64,000 nucleotides of DNA from an uncultured Methylopila sp. (GCA_902168115.1 CABHPB010000072.1:62001-126000); one strand, 5' to 3'. Counted from the stretch's first letter, positions 22,998-34,147 are shown. Made by a program: numbers and translations. The notes: generated from the sequence alone by a model not told the origin.

Positions 22998-23414
22998 CTA
23001 TTGGAGCCGCAACGGCAGCGCGAAAAGCAGCGGGTCGCCAGGCGTATCCGCGGGCGGCGCCGTGAAGCGGCGGGACGCGTTCCGGACGATCATCTCGGCA
23101 TAGTCGTGGATGGCCTTCGGGCTTGATTTCGGAAGCGCGGCGACGCGCAACACTTCGCCGCGACGATTGATGGCGAACTGGACCAGCACCGGCGTCGGCG
23201 CCGTGATCACAAACGGCAAGGCGGTGCGTCGGATTTCGGCGAGCAATTCGTTGACCAGCATCGCGGCGTAAGGCGAGTTCGCGCCGGCGCCGGAGATGTA
23301 GGCCGAAACCTTGTCGTCCCGAAGGATCGACGCGGTGAACGCGCCAGCCCCTCCTGTCGCGACCGCATAGAACGCCGTAGCCAGCATCAGCGCGGCGGCC
23401 CTGGGTATGCGCAT
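22998..23414 (-). CDS. exported protein with TonB C-terminal-like domain
   Basis: The 138-residue product has a signal peptide (residues 1-25, ending GAGA) and then about 110 residues. VLVQFAINRRGEVLRV followed by YAEMIVRNASRRFTAPP matches the beta-alpha-beta pattern of the TonB C-terminal domain (energy transducer family). It lacks the proline-rich spacer and uses a cleavable signal in place of a permanent N-terminal anchor, so it is not a full TonB. A periplasmic partner of outer-membrane receptors or a stand-alone TonB-like fold is inferred. It converges with purC and diverges from the gene at 23625. Confidence 0.75.
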   Translation of the reverse strand: MRIPRAAALMLATAFYAVATGGAGAFTASILRDDKVSAYISGAGANSPYAAMLVNELLAEIRRTALPFVITAPTPVLVQFAINRRGEVLRVAALPKSSPKAIHDYAEMIVRNASRRFTAPPADTPGDPLLFALPLRLQ

Positions 23415-23624
23415 GTAAGCTCCTGAAAGGGCGCGAATTCCTTACCCTCAGGACCACAAAGACCAAAGGCAAGCGAGCATCTGGCGATCTGCTCGCGCGA
23501 TGGTGGAAAAGGCCGGAATGTGGCGCTCTGATCACCATGACGTTTGCGGCGCGCACGGTGGCCTTGTGAGGCTGAACGGGCTAAACGCCTGCGCCGAACG
23601 GAAGCCTTTGCGGTAGGAGACGAC

Positions 23625-24197
23625 ATGACTTCGATTTGCGGCTGGACCGAAGGCCTTGGGTCGATGGCGGCGCGGACGATCCGGCTGGTCGCGCTGGCCG
23701 TGTCGCTTTCCATGATCGCCGCCGCGCCCGCGCTCGCGATCGACCTGACCAAGGTTTCGGGGCTCGGCGGGGAAGGCTGGACGACCAAGAGCGCGACCCC
23801 CGAGCTCGTGCAGCTGACCTGCTCCTCGCCTGTCTGCCCGCCCTCGGGCCAGCTCGCGATCGCCGCGCGCCCGGCGCCGGACGCCGCCCGCGACGAGGTG
23901 ATCAACGATCCCGCGGGCTCTCTCGCCGGCTACCGCAAGGGGTTTGAGAAGAGCTCGGTCGCGCAGGCCTGCACATTCGAGAACTTCCGGGCCGAGAAGG
24001 TCGGGGACACCGGCGCGCGCATCCAGATGGACGGCGACTGCCCGAGCGGGCTCGTCGTGATGATGGCGACGATCTTCGACAAGAGCCAGGGCGGCTCGAT
24101 CTCCGTGGTCGCCTCGTCGCAGGACCGGGCCAAGGCCCAGCGTCTGCGCGACCAGACGGTCGCCTCGATCGACGGCGCCATCGGCGCGGCGCGCTGA
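23625..24197 (+). CDS. hypothetical exported protein, 190 residues
   Basis: From the ATG at 23625 (TAGGAGA about 5-11 bases upstream) the product has a long signal peptide: a hydrophobic core at residues 19-35 and cleavage after APALA near residue 40. The mature part has four Cys (LTCSSPVCPPSG, QACTF, GDCPSG) that could form two disulfides. ATG 23664 is an alternative start. I do not recognise the family. The Cys pattern and length suggest a small periplasmic protein. It sits between the TonB-like gene and purS with no functional link I can support. Confidence 0.75.
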   Translation: MTSICGWTEGLGSMAARTIRLVALAVSLSMIAAAPALAIDLTKVSGLGGEGWTTKSATPELVQLTCSSPVCPPSGQLAIAARPAPDAARDEVINDPAGSLAGYRKGFEKSSVAQACTFENFRAEKVGDTGARIQMDGDCPSGLVVMMATIFDKSQGGSISVVASSQDRAKAQRLRDQTVASIDGAIGAAR

Positions 24198-24269
24198 TCC
24201 GCGGGCTGGCGCGCGGCGGCGCGAGGCCTTAAACGGAGCGCGAAACATGACCATCAGCCGGGAGCCGAC

Positions 24270-24512
24270 ATGAAGGCGCGCGTCACCGTCACGCTCAAGA
24301 ACGGCGTGCTCGATCCGCAGGGCAAGGCGATCGAGGGCGCGCTCGGCTCGCTTGGCGTCGACGGCGTCGACAGCGTGCGGCAGGGCAAGCTGTTCGACGT
24401 CGAACTCAAGACCTCCGACCCGGCCGAGGCCGAAGCGACGCTGAAGGCGATGTGCGAGAAGCTGCTCGCCAACACGGTGATCGAGAGCTACCGCTACGAG
24501 ATCGCGGGCTGA
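24270..24512 (+). CDS. purS: FGAM synthase subunit PurS
   Basis: Small 80-residue subunit of the three-part formylglycinamidine ribonucleotide synthase (PurS-PurQ-PurL). It starts [20 protein letters not shown], the typical PurS beginning. A GGGAG ribosome site lies 9 bases upstream. purQ follows after 4 bases, so the two are co-translated. PurL of the same complex lies 3.3 kb downstream. Confidence 0.96.
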   Translation: MKARVTVTLKNGVLDPQGKAIEGALGSLGVDGVDSVRQGKLFDVELKTSDPAEAEATLKAMCEKLLANTVIESYRYEIAG

Positions 24513-24516
24513 TCCG

Positions 24517-25206
24517 ATGAAAGCCGCCGTCCTCGTCTTCCCCGGCTCGAACCGCGAACGCGACGTCGCGACCGCGCTGAAGCGCGCCACCGGCCAGGCG
24601 CCCGACTTGGTCTGGCACGCCGAGACCTCGCTGCCCGATGGGACCGACCTCGTCGTGCTGCCGGGCGGCTTCTCCTATGGCGACTATCTGCGCTGCGGGG
24701 CGATCGCGGCGCGCGCGCCGGTGATGGACGCGGTGCGGGCCCACGCCGCGCGCGGCGGCCTCGTGCTCGGCATCTGCAACGGTTTCCAGATCCTCGTCGA
24801 AAGCGGCCTGCTGCCTGGAATCCTGACCCGCAACAGGAACCTCAAGTTCCTCTGCAAGCCGCAGCACCTGAAGGTCGAGCGCAACGACACCGCCTTCACG
24901 CGCGGCTACCAGGCCGGCGACGTGATCGAGGTGATCATCGCCCATGGCGAGGGCAACTACTTCGCCGACGCCGAAACCGTCGAGCGGCTCGAGGGCGAGG
25001 GCAGGGTGGCGTTCCGCTACTGCGCGGCGGACGGCTCGGTCGGCGGCGACTCTAACGTCAACGGCTCGGTCAACGACATCGCCGGGATCTATTCGGAAAA
25101 CCTCAACGTGCTCGGCATGATGCCGCATCCCGAGAACCTCGTGGACGCGAGTGTCGGCGGCACCGACGGCCTCGCGCTGTTCACGGGGCTGGCGCAGGCC
25201 GCCTGA
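24517..25206 (+). CDS. purQ: FGAM synthase glutaminase subunit PurQ
   Basis: Class I glutamine amidotransferase of 229 residues that supplies ammonia to PurL for FGAM formation. Motifs include [12 protein letters not shown] at the start, the nucleophile in GICNGFQIL (Cys87), and MMPHPEN near the C-terminus carrying the catalytic His. It is placed 4 bases after purS and one base before the DUF72 gene start. Confidence 0.97.
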   Translation: MKAAVLVFPGSNRERDVATALKRATGQAPDLVWHAETSLPDGTDLVVLPGGFSYGDYLRCGAIAARAPVMDAVRAHAARGGLVLGICNGFQILVESGLLPGILTRNRNLKFLCKPQHLKVERNDTAFTRGYQAGDVIEVIIAHGEGNYFADAETVERLEGEGRVAFRYCAADGSVGGDSNVNGSVNDIAGIYSENLNVLGMMPHPENLVDASVGGTDGLALFTGLAQAA

Positions 25207-25207
25207 G

Positions 25208-26014
25208 ATGGCCGCCGGCCGCATCTTCGTCGGCGTCGGCGGCTGGACCTTCGAGCCGTGGCGCGGGACCTTCTACCCGAAGGGCCTGAAGAAGGACGCC
25301 GAGCTCGGCTACATGGCCGAGCGGCTGACGGCGATAGAGATCAACGGCACCTTCTATCGCGGCCAGAAGCCGGAGACCTTCGCCAAGTGGGGCGCGGAGG
25401 CGCCCGAAGGCTTCCAGTTCCCGCTGAAGGCCTCGCGCTTCACCACCAGCCGGCGCGTGCTCGCCGAGGGCGCCGAGTCGATCGCGAAGTTCTGGGACAC
25501 GAAGCCCACCACGCTCGGCGACAAGCTCGGGCCAATCCTGTGGCAGCTGCCGGCGACCAAGCGCTTCGACAAGGACGACATCGCCGCCTTCCTGAAGCTG
25601 CTGCCGGCCAGGGTCGACGGGATCAGGCTGCGCCACGTGATCGAGGCCGGCCATGAGAGTTTTGCGGACCCGGCCTTCATCGAACTGCTCGGCAACGCCG
25701 AAGGAGAGGTGGCGCAGGTCATCCTCGACGATCCCGACCATCCGACGCTCGCCGACGTCACCGCCGACTTCGTCTATCTGAGGCTCGAGCGCAGCCGCGA
25801 GGACGTCGAGACCGGCTATCCGGACGACGAGCTCGACGCCTGGGCGGAGCGGCTGAAGATCTACGCGGCCGGCGGCGTTCCGGCCGACCTGCCGAGCCTG
25901 ACCGGCTCCAAGCCGGCAAAGACGCCCCGCGACGTCTACTGCTTCTTCATCTCGGGCGCGAAGGTCCGCAATCCCGCCGGCGCCATGGCGATGATCGAGC
26001 GGGTGGGGCGGTAA
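25208..26014 (+). CDS. DUF72 domain-containing protein
   Basis: The 268-residue product starts MAAGRIFVGVGGWTFEPWRG and has the DUF72 TIM-barrel features, with EINGTFYR and the W/F-rich GFQFPLKASRF segment. The family (YecE-like) has no firmly assigned reaction. The start at 25208 follows the purQ stop by one base, so it is translationally linked to purQ. An upstream frame extension into purQ is not needed. It converges with the HAD gene at 26040 without an obvious terminator. Confidence 0.9.
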   Translation: MAAGRIFVGVGGWTFEPWRGTFYPKGLKKDAELGYMAERLTAIEINGTFYRGQKPETFAKWGAEAPEGFQFPLKASRFTTSRRVLAEGAESIAKFWDTKPTTLGDKLGPILWQLPATKRFDKDDIAAFLKLLPARVDGIRLRHVIEAGHESFADPAFIELLGNAEGEVAQVILDDPDHPTLADVTADFVYLRLERSREDVETGYPDDELDAWAERLKIYAAGGVPADLPSLTGSKPAKTPRDVYCFFISGAKVRNPAGAMAMIERVGR

Positions 26015-26039
26015 AGCCGGGCGTGACGCGGAGGCGCCG

Positions 26040-26747
26040 TCAGTCCTCCCACTCCCGCGTCTCCAAAAACTCCGCGACGCGGTCGAGCGTCGGGAAGACG
26101 GCGTCGGGCTCGTAGTCCGCGGGCCGCTTGCGGCCGGTGCCGCGGTCGACCCAGATCGCGCGGAAGCCGAAGTCCCGCGCGGCGACGAGGTCGAGATGCG
26201 GGCTCGCGCAGATGTGGATCAGCTCGTCGTATGACGTCACGCCGATGGCGCGATGCGCATGATCGAAGATCTGCCGGCTCGGCTTGTAGGCTTTCGCTTG
26301 CTCTGCCGTGACGACGCGGTCGATGACGCCGCCGAGCTGGGCGATGTTCCCGGCGATGATGTCGTCGTCGGCGTTCGAGATGACGCAGAGCCGGAACCCC
26401 ATGCGCTTCATCTCGCCGAGCGCCGCGACCACCTCCGGGAACGGCGGCATCGCCGAAATCCGCGAGGTGAGGATCTCGATGTCGGACGGCTCGAAGGCGA
26501 GGCCGAGCTCGATCATCGCGCGGCGCAGGCCCTCGCCGGCGACGTCGCGGAACAGCCGGTGGGGCTTTTCCTGTTCGAGCGCGTGCTCGTGCCTGTCATA
26601 GGTCGCGATCAGCGTCGCCGGGTCGGTCCGGCCGTCGCCCCGGCGCGCGAGGATGGCTTCGGCTGCGGCGAGCAATCCCTCGTCCCACTGGATCAGCGTG
26701 CCGTAGCAGTCGAAGGTCAGCCAGGTCGGCCGCTTGAGGGTCTTCAT
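26040..26747 (-). CDS. HAD-superfamily hydrolase, haloacid dehalogenase type II
   Basis: The 235-residue protein has the HAD motifs: nucleophile Asp13 in FDCYGTL, Ser in CVISNADDD, Lys in AKAYKPS, and ASPHLDLVAARDFG, the distinctive type II dehalogenase C-terminal pattern. It would hydrolyse a small 2-substituted acid or act on a phospho-compound; the substrate is unknown. ATG 26747 overlaps the stop of the upstream regulator (ATGA). It is the last gene of a three-gene minus-strand unit with an FCD regulator and a class II aldolase. Confidence 0.88.
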   Translation of the reverse strand: MKTLKRPTWLTFDCYGTLIQWDEGLLAAAEAILARRGDGRTDPATLIATYDRHEHALEQEKPHRLFRDVAGEGLRRAMIELGLAFEPSDIEILTSRISAMPPFPEVVAALGEMKRMGFRLCVISNADDDIIAGNIAQLGGVIDRVVTAEQAKAYKPSRQIFDHAHRAIGVTSYDELIHICASPHLDLVAARDFGFRAIWVDRGTGRKRPADYEPDAVFPTLDRVAEFLETREWED

Positions 26748-27460
26748 CGGTTCGCTCCCGAGGTTCGCGCCTGCGCGCCGGACATGGCGAAATCCGCCTC
26801 GACCCGGTCGAGCAGCAGCTGTCCTTCCGTGAGGTTGTGCTGTTCGCTCAGAGAGCCCGCGAGCGCGGCGTCGCGCGCGAGCACGGCTCGCACGATCGGC
26901 TCGTGCTGGCCGATGATCTCGCTCTTGTCGAAGACCAGCGCGTCGCCGGCGTTGATGTGCAGCCGGACCTGCGTCCGCAGCCGGCGGTAATGCTCTGACA
27001 GCCGGCCATGGCCGGCGAGCGCCACGATCGTCTCGTGGAGCCGGAAATCGGCGTCCGCGACCTCGTCGGCGGTCCCGCTTGTGCAGGCGGCGCGCAGATC
27101 GTCCATCGCGGCCTCGAGCTTCGGCCGCTCGCTGTCGGCGTGGCGCTGGGCGGCGAGGCGGCCTGCGAGGCCTTCGAGGCTCGCGCGCAGCGTCAGCAGC
27201 TCCCAGACGTCGTCGGGGCCGAGGCTCAGCACCGCCCAGCCGGCGTAGGGCGTCTGGATGACGAGCCCCTCGGCGGCGAGCGTATGGAGCGCAGAGCGCA
27301 CCGTCGCGCGCGACACGTCGAGACGGTTCGACAGGTCGATCTCGGTGATGCGCGAACCCTGCGCCAGCCCACCCGAGACGATCGCGTCCCGCAGCGCCTC
27401 CAGCGCGCGCGCCTCGGCGCTGCGGCGCTCCACCGGGCGGAGGGGATCGACGTCGCTCAT
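26744..27460 (-). CDS. GntR-family transcriptional regulator, FCD subfamily
   Basis: The 238-residue protein has a winged helix at residues 15-80 (ITEIDLSNRLDVSRATVRSAL) and an FCD ligand-binding domain at about 95-225, with metal-ligand-type Asp/His residues in ADFRLHETI, VRLHINAGD and GQHEPIVRAV. FCD regulators usually repress an adjacent catabolic operon until a small carboxylate binds. ATG 27460 overlaps the aldolase stop and its own stop overlaps the HAD gene. The perfect palindrome in the operon promoter (28323-28334) is the likely autoregulatory operator. Confidence 0.93.
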   Translation of the reverse strand: MSDVDPLRPVERRSAEARALEALRDAIVSGGLAQGSRITEIDLSNRLDVSRATVRSALHTLAAEGLVIQTPYAGWAVLSLGPDDVWELLTLRASLEGLAGRLAAQRHADSERPKLEAAMDDLRAACTSGTADEVADADFRLHETIVALAGHGRLSEHYRRLRTQVRLHINAGDALVFDKSEIIGQHEPIVRAVLARDAALAGSLSEQHNLTEGQLLLDRVEADFAMSGAQARTSGANR

Positions 27461-28263
27461 GGCCGCCCCCCGCCGCGATAGCCCGGCTCCTCGGCGTCAA
27501 GCAGCCGCTTCACGCTCTCCAGATGCAGTCTTGCGGACGCCGCGTCGCCCTCGCGCATCTGCGCCGCGGTCTTGCGCGCGACCTCGTCCGCCACCGGGAT
27601 CAGCGGCCGGCCGAGCGACATCGCGATGCACTGAACCTCGCAGGCGCGTTCGAGATAGTAGAGGTCGTCCCAGGCCTCGGCGATCGTGCGCGCCAGCACC
27701 ATCACGCCGTGCTGGCGCATGAAAACGATGTCGGCGTCGCCGATCGCGGAGGCGATGCGCGCGCCCTCGTCGCCGTCGAGCGCGAGGCCGCCATAATCCT
27801 CGTCGACCGCGACGCGGCCGTAGAACTTCAGGGCGGTCTGGCCGGCGAAGACCAGCGGGTCGCCCTCCACCATGGTGAGCGCGGTGGCGTAGGGCATGTG
27901 GGTGTGGAAAGCGACGCGGGCGTGCGGAACGCGCCGGTGGATCTCGGCGTGGATGTGGAACGCCGTGGCTTCCGGCTCGCCGTCGCCGGACACGACCGAT
28001 CCGTCGAGATCGCAGATGAGAAGGCTCGACGCCGTGACCTCGCGAAAGGCGAGGCCGTACGGATTGACGATGAAGAGGTCGTCGCAGCCCGGCACGACGG
28101 CCGAAAAATGGTTGCAGATCCCTTCCTCGAAGCCGAGCCGCGCCGCCATCCGGAAGCAGGCGGCGAGATCGATCCGGGCCTCGGCCAGAGTCTTGCTCTG
28201 AAGCTCCGGCCGCGCGTTGTCGCGGCGGGTCGGGGTCCCGGCTGAAGCTCGTGCGTGCGCCAT
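27457..28263 (-). CDS. class II aldolase/adducin family protein
   Basis: The 268-residue protein has the zinc-dependent class II aldolase fold: EGICNHFSAVVPG near the start, the metal-binding HTHMPYATAL, and MRQHGVMVLA for the third His. Members cleave or epimerise phosphosugars or decarboxylate keto acids; the substrate cannot be told here. It is the first gene of the aldolase-regulator-HAD unit. A GGGAGAG ribosome site precedes ATG 28263, and a promoter with embedded operator lies 55-83 bases upstream. Confidence 0.9.
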   Translation of the reverse strand: MAHARASAGTPTRRDNARPELQSKTLAEARIDLAACFRMAARLGFEEGICNHFSAVVPGCDDLFIVNPYGLAFREVTASSLLICDLDGSVVSGDGEPEATAFHIHAEIHRRVPHARVAFHTHMPYATALTMVEGDPLVFAGQTALKFYGRVAVDEDYGGLALDGDEGARIASAIGDADIVFMRQHGVMVLARTIAEAWDDLYYLERACEVQCIAMSLGRPLIPVADEVARKTAAQMREGDAASARLHLESVKRLLDAEEPGYRGGGRP

Positions 28264-28317
28264 CGTCGCTCTCCCGTTCGCGCTTCAGGCGACCTCGCGG
28301 CGCCCGCGATAGTCGGA

Positions 28318-28346
28318 TGTATATTGTCGACAATCTACGAGGTCAA
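28318..28346 (-). promoter_or_regulatory. sigma70-type promoter of the aldolase-regulator-HAD operon
   Basis: On the minus strand TTGACC (28346-28341), a 17-base spacer and TATACA (28323-28318) form a near-consensus promoter 55-83 bases before the aldolase start. The spacer and the -10 edge hold the palindrome described separately. Confidence 0.75.
28323..28334. promoter_or_regulatory. perfect palindromic operator ATTGTCGACAAT
   Basis: A 12-base perfect palindrome, flanked by TA-rich bases that extend the symmetry, fills the downstream half of the promoter spacer. It matches the general TTGTNNACAA-like form known for FCD-type GntR regulators. Binding by the co-encoded FCD regulator (26744-27460) is inferred, and would block RNA polymerase. 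Confidence 0.7.
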
Positions 28347-28503
28347 GTTTTGGCGCTCCAGGGCTAGGGCTTGAGCGGTCATAGCGGGGATAGAGCCGCC
28401 GCCCGAGGGCGCGACATCCGATCGGGACGCGAAGCCTAGCCTCGCGCGCCTCATTCGCGTAGCAAGACGCAACCGCCGCTCCCGCTCGAAACCCGCGAGT
28501 CCG

Positions 28504-30735
<2,232 letters not shown>

Positions 30736-30752
30736 AAAAAGGATCAAAGCCG

Positions 30753-31004
30753 ATGCCGATGGACGCCCGCGAGATCGAACGGCTGATCCGCGCTTCGCTT
30801 CCGGACGCTCAGGTGACGATCCGGGACCTAGCCGGCGACGGCGACCACTACGCCGCGACCGTCGTGTCGGAGAGCTTCCGCGGCAAGACGCGCGTGCAGC
30901 AGCACCAGCTTGTCTATCAGGCGCTTCAGGGCCAGATGGGCGGCGCGCTGCATGCGCTCGCGCTTCAGACCAGCGCCGGCCCCATTCCGCAGATCGACGC
31001 CTGA
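30753..31004 (+). CDS. BolA family protein
   Basis: The 83-residue protein has the BolA fold: IERLIRASLPDAQVTI, DGDHYAATVVS and VQQHQLVYQAL. BolA proteins pair with monothiol glutaredoxins to bind [2Fe-2S] clusters, and grxD follows 21 bases later, so the two probably form a functional pair in iron sensing or cluster transfer. ATG 30753 has an AAAGGA site about 10 bases upstream; a second ATG lies two codons in. Confidence 0.93.
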   Translation: MPMDAREIERLIRASLPDAQVTIRDLAGDGDHYAATVVSESFRGKTRVQQHQLVYQALQGQMGGALHALALQTSAGPIPQIDA

Positions 31005-31025
31005 GGGCGAACGAAAGGTTCAGAG

Positions 31026-31358
<333 letters not shown>

Positions 31359-31380
31359 CCGAGCCTCGCCTGCACAAGGC

Positions 31381-31462
31381 GTCATGCCCGGGCTAGACCC
31401 GAGCATCCATCACGCCGGGCGCGCCGCGCCCGATGGACCCCCGGATCAAGCCCGGGGGTGAC
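31381..31462. repeat. palindromic intergenic repeat element
   Basis: Two 30-base arms (31381-31410 and 31433-31462) are imperfect inverted copies (GTCATGCCCGGGCTAGA... against GTCACCCCCGGGCTTGA...), about 24 of 30 bases agreeing, around a GC-rich core that itself folds (GGGCGCG/CGCGCCC). Elements with this GTCATGCCCGGG start are dispersed in Hyphomicrobiales genomes. It lies between grxD and the macrodomain gene and may form a long cruciform or transcript hairpin. Confidence 0.7.
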
Positions 31463-31479
31463 GTGCGGAGGAGGGCGGC

Positions 31480-32034
31480 ATGGTCGTCAAACTGACCGAA
31501 ACTGTCCTCTCCCGAACGATCTCCGGCAAGTCCGTCGAGGTTCTCGTCGCCGACATCACGACCCTCGACGTCGACGCGATCGTCAACGCCGCCAACACCT
31601 CGCTGCTCGGCGGGGGCGGGGTGGATGGCGCGATCCATCGCGCGGCCGGACCCGACCTCGTCATGGAGTGCCGGATGCTCCACGGCTGCAAGACGGGGCA
31701 GGCGAAGATCACCAAGGGCTACAGGCTTCCGGCGCGCCATGTGATCCACACCGTCGGCCCGGTCTGGCAGGACGGCTCCAAGGGCGAGCCGGACCTGCTC
31801 GTGGCGTGCTACGCCAATTCCGTCGCCCTGGCCGCCGAACGCGGCCTGAAGTCGATCGCTTTTCCAGCCATCTCGACCGGCGTCTACCGCTTCCCGCCCG
31901 ACCGCGCGGCGGCGATCGCGGTTGCCACGAGTCTTGAGGCGATCAGGTCCAACTCTCTCGAAAAACTGATCTTCTGCTGCTTCTCCGAGGACAGCGCGCG
32001 TCTTCATGCCGCCGCGATCGAGGCGCAGTCGTAA
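31480..32034 (+). CDS. macrodomain protein, O-acetyl-ADP-ribose deacetylase type
   Basis: The 184-residue protein has the macrodomain signatures [33 protein letters not shown] and [12 protein letters not shown], which bind the ADP-ribose moiety. Members of this YmdB-like branch remove O-acetyl or ADP-ribosyl groups. GGAGGAGGGC lies directly before ATG 31480. It stands alone between the repeat element and the phosphoesterase gene, so its cellular partner is unknown. Confidence 0.93.
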   Translation: MVVKLTETVLSRTISGKSVEVLVADITTLDVDAIVNAANTSLLGGGGVDGAIHRAAGPDLVMECRMLHGCKTGQAKITKGYRLPARHVIHTVGPVWQDGSKGEPDLLVACYANSVALAAERGLKSIAFPAISTGVYRFPPDRAAAIAVATSLEAIRSNSLEKLIFCCFSEDSARLHAAAIEAQS

Positions 32035-32133
32035 GCGCGGTTCACCACGTTCGCGATCATGTGTCGACGGCGGCGACCCGGGCGCCTAGCTGAAGTGCTC
32101 GCCCGCACGAAGTCCTGACGTCGCCGGAAGCTC

Positions 32134-33027
32134 ATGTCCCTCGTCACCCGCAGAGCCGTCCTCACCGCAGGCGCCGCAGGCTTTCTGGTCTCGGCGTCCG
32201 GCGGCGCCTATGCCGGCCTCATCGAGCCGACGATCCTGCTCGACGTGACGCGCTATCAGCTGACGCCCCCCGGCTGGCCGGCCGACCACGAGATGACCAT
32301 CGCGGTGATCTCCGACGTCCATGTCAACGAGCCCTACATCCCGATGTCGCGGGTCAAGCGCATCGTCGAGACGACCAACGCGCTGAGGCCCGACCTCATC
32401 GTCCATCTCGGCGACCACGAGGCGACCCACCGCTTCGTGCAGCGCCGGGTCGACCCGAACGAATGGGCCGCCGCCTACGCCGACCTCCACGCGCCGCTCG
32501 GCCTCTACACCGTGCTTGGCAATCACGACTGGTGGCACAACCGCCGCTCCATCCGCCGCGCGCTGGACGGCGCGCGCATCCGTATCCTCGAGAACGACGT
32601 CGACCTTCTCGAGCATGACGGCCGGCGCTTCTGGATCGCGGGTCTCGGCGACCAGCTCGCGCACTGGACCGGCCAGCGCGGCGTCTTCCGCGGCGAGGAC
32701 GACCTCGACGGCACGCTCTCGCGGATCAAGACGGACGATCCGGTGCTGATGCTGGCGCACGAGCCGGACGTGTTCGCGCGCATGCCCCCGCGGGTTTCGC
32801 TGACCTTGTCCGGTCACACCCATGGCGGCCAGATCTATATTCCGGGCCTCACCGACCGCTGGATCCCGTCCGGCTATGGCGAGCGCTTCCGCTACGGCCA
32901 CATCATCGAGGACGGCCGGCACCTGATCGTGTCGGGCGGAATCGGCATGTCGGTCGTGCCGATCCGGTTCGGCGTGCCGCCCGAGGTTCTGCTGATCAAG
33001 CTCGGCGGGTCGAGCGCCGTCGTTTGA
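32134..33027 (+). CDS. exported calcineurin-type metallophosphoesterase
   Basis: The 297-residue protein begins with a twin-arginine type signal (TRRAVLTAGAAGFLVSA) and probably acts in the periplasm after folding in the cytosol. The metal-binding motifs are SDVH (Asp61, His63), GDHE (Asp94), GNHDWW (Asn130, His131) and SGHTHGGQ (227-230). The pattern matches the YkuE-like family, whose suggested substrates include lipid or nucleotide phosphoesters. The stop lies 3 bases from the end of the convergent gene at 33031. Confidence 0.9.
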   Translation: MSLVTRRAVLTAGAAGFLVSASGGAYAGLIEPTILLDVTRYQLTPPGWPADHEMTIAVISDVHVNEPYIPMSRVKRIVETTNALRPDLIVHLGDHEATHRFVQRRVDPNEWAAAYADLHAPLGLYTVLGNHDWWHNRRSIRRALDGARIRILENDVDLLEHDGRRFWIAGLGDQLAHWTGQRGVFRGEDDLDGTLSRIKTDDPVLMLAHEPDVFARMPPRVSLTLSGHTHGGQIYIPGLTDRWIPSGYGERFRYGHIIEDGRHLIVSGGIGMSVVPIRFGVPPEVLLIKLGGSSAVV

Positions 33028-33030
33028 GCT

Positions 33031-33336
33031 TCAGCAGACAAGCGCCTCGACCATCTGCAGCACGGCGCCGATGACGACGAGGAAGAAGCCAATCGGGATG
33101 ATGAACAGCCCGATCAGGTATTTGAGCGTCGAGACCCCGAAGCTGACGACCTTCCAGCCAAAATCCTTGGTCGCCTTGCCGCGCCCGCAGGACTCTTCCG
33201 GCTTGTCCTGCGCCGTGAGTTCAGTGATCGAGGCGCGCAGATAGGGCGCGCCTGCCTGCGCCGATTGCAGCGGCGTGGCGGCGACAAGGATCAGGCAGAG
33301 CAGGGCGCGCAGCCAGACGAGGGCGCGGTTTCGCAT
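33031..33336 (-). CDS. small membrane protein with signal peptide
   Basis: The 101-residue product has a signal peptide (residues 1-28, ending AQA), a short exported segment with one Cys, and a strong membrane helix near the C-terminus (about 73-97, YLIGLFIIPIGFFLVVIGAV). I do not recognise the family. It is read toward the phosphoesterase gene and sits downstream of marC in the same direction, with an 85-base gap. Confidence 0.65.
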   Translation of the reverse strand: MRNRALVWLRALLCLILVAATPLQSAQAGAPYLRASITELTAQDKPEESCGRGKATKDFGWKVVSFGVSTLKYLIGLFIIPIGFFLVVIGAVLQMVEALVC

Positions 33337-33421
33337 CGGGACGCTTTCGGGCGAGCGTGTTGGACGCCCGTCTTAAACCGGAAAGCGAGCAGGCGAATCA
33401 ACCCCGCCGCCGGAGAGGTCT

Positions 33422-34108
33422 TCAGCCCGGGCGTCCGAAGCCGCCCGCATGCAGCGCGTCCAGCGCCCCGGTCAACGCGATCTGGACGCCGACGCAGAGC
33501 AGCAGGAAGGCGGCCAGACGCCCGATGATCCGGACGCCGCTCGGTCCCAGCAGGGTGCTGATCCAGTCGCCCCAGCTGTAGGCGAGCCAGATGGCGACGG
33601 CGTTGGCGACGGCCGCGAGCGAGATGCCGACGCCGAAGGCTGTTAAGGCGACTGTTTCCGACGGTCGGGCGGCGCCGATCGCGATCGCCACGGCGATCGT
33701 GCCGGGGCCCGTCGTCAGCGGCATGGTCAGCGGGAAGAAGGCGACGTCGTCGGGGATGCCCTTGGCGTCCTCCGCCTCGGACTGCTTGCGCTGCTCGTTG
33801 TGCTCGGGCGCCATCAGCAGCCGCCAGCCGTTGACCGCGACCACCATGCCGCCCGCGATGCGCAGCGCCGGCAGGCTGACGCCGAAGAAGGCGAGCACAT
33901 AGGCGCCGAGCCAGAGCGAGGCGAGCATCACCACCTCGGCGTAGATCGCGATCTTCCTCGCGAGCGCCACCCGCTCGGCGTGGCTGCGCTCGGCGGTGAT
34001 CTGCGTGAAGATCAGCGCGCCGCCCATCGGGTTGATGATCGAGAACAGCGCCGAGCCCGCCAGCAGGAAGGCCTGCACCATGGCGAGCAGCCAGTTGATC
34101 ACGGACAT
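33422..34108 (-). CDS. MarC family integral membrane protein
   Basis: The 228-residue protein has about six membrane helices and the MarC pattern: NPMGGALIFTQITAE in the first loop, and FFPLTMPLTTGPGTIAVAIA. The family was once called multiple antibiotic resistance or NAAT transporter, but its true function is unsettled. ATG 34108 follows a 91-base gap holding a small hairpin at 34148-34166. Confidence 0.93.
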   Translation of the reverse strand: MSVINWLLAMVQAFLLAGSALFSIINPMGGALIFTQITAERSHAERVALARKIAIYAEVVMLASLWLGAYVLAFFGVSLPALRIAGGMVVAVNGWRLLMAPEHNEQRKQSEAEDAKGIPDDVAFFPLTMPLTTGPGTIAVAIAIGAARPSETVALTAFGVGISLAAVANAVAIWLAYSWGDWISTLLGPSGVRIIGRLAAFLLLCVGVQIALTGALDALHAGGFGRPG

Positions 34109-34147
34109 GGCGGAGCGCTCTGGAGCAGGGCGGAGCGCTTCTCGATA

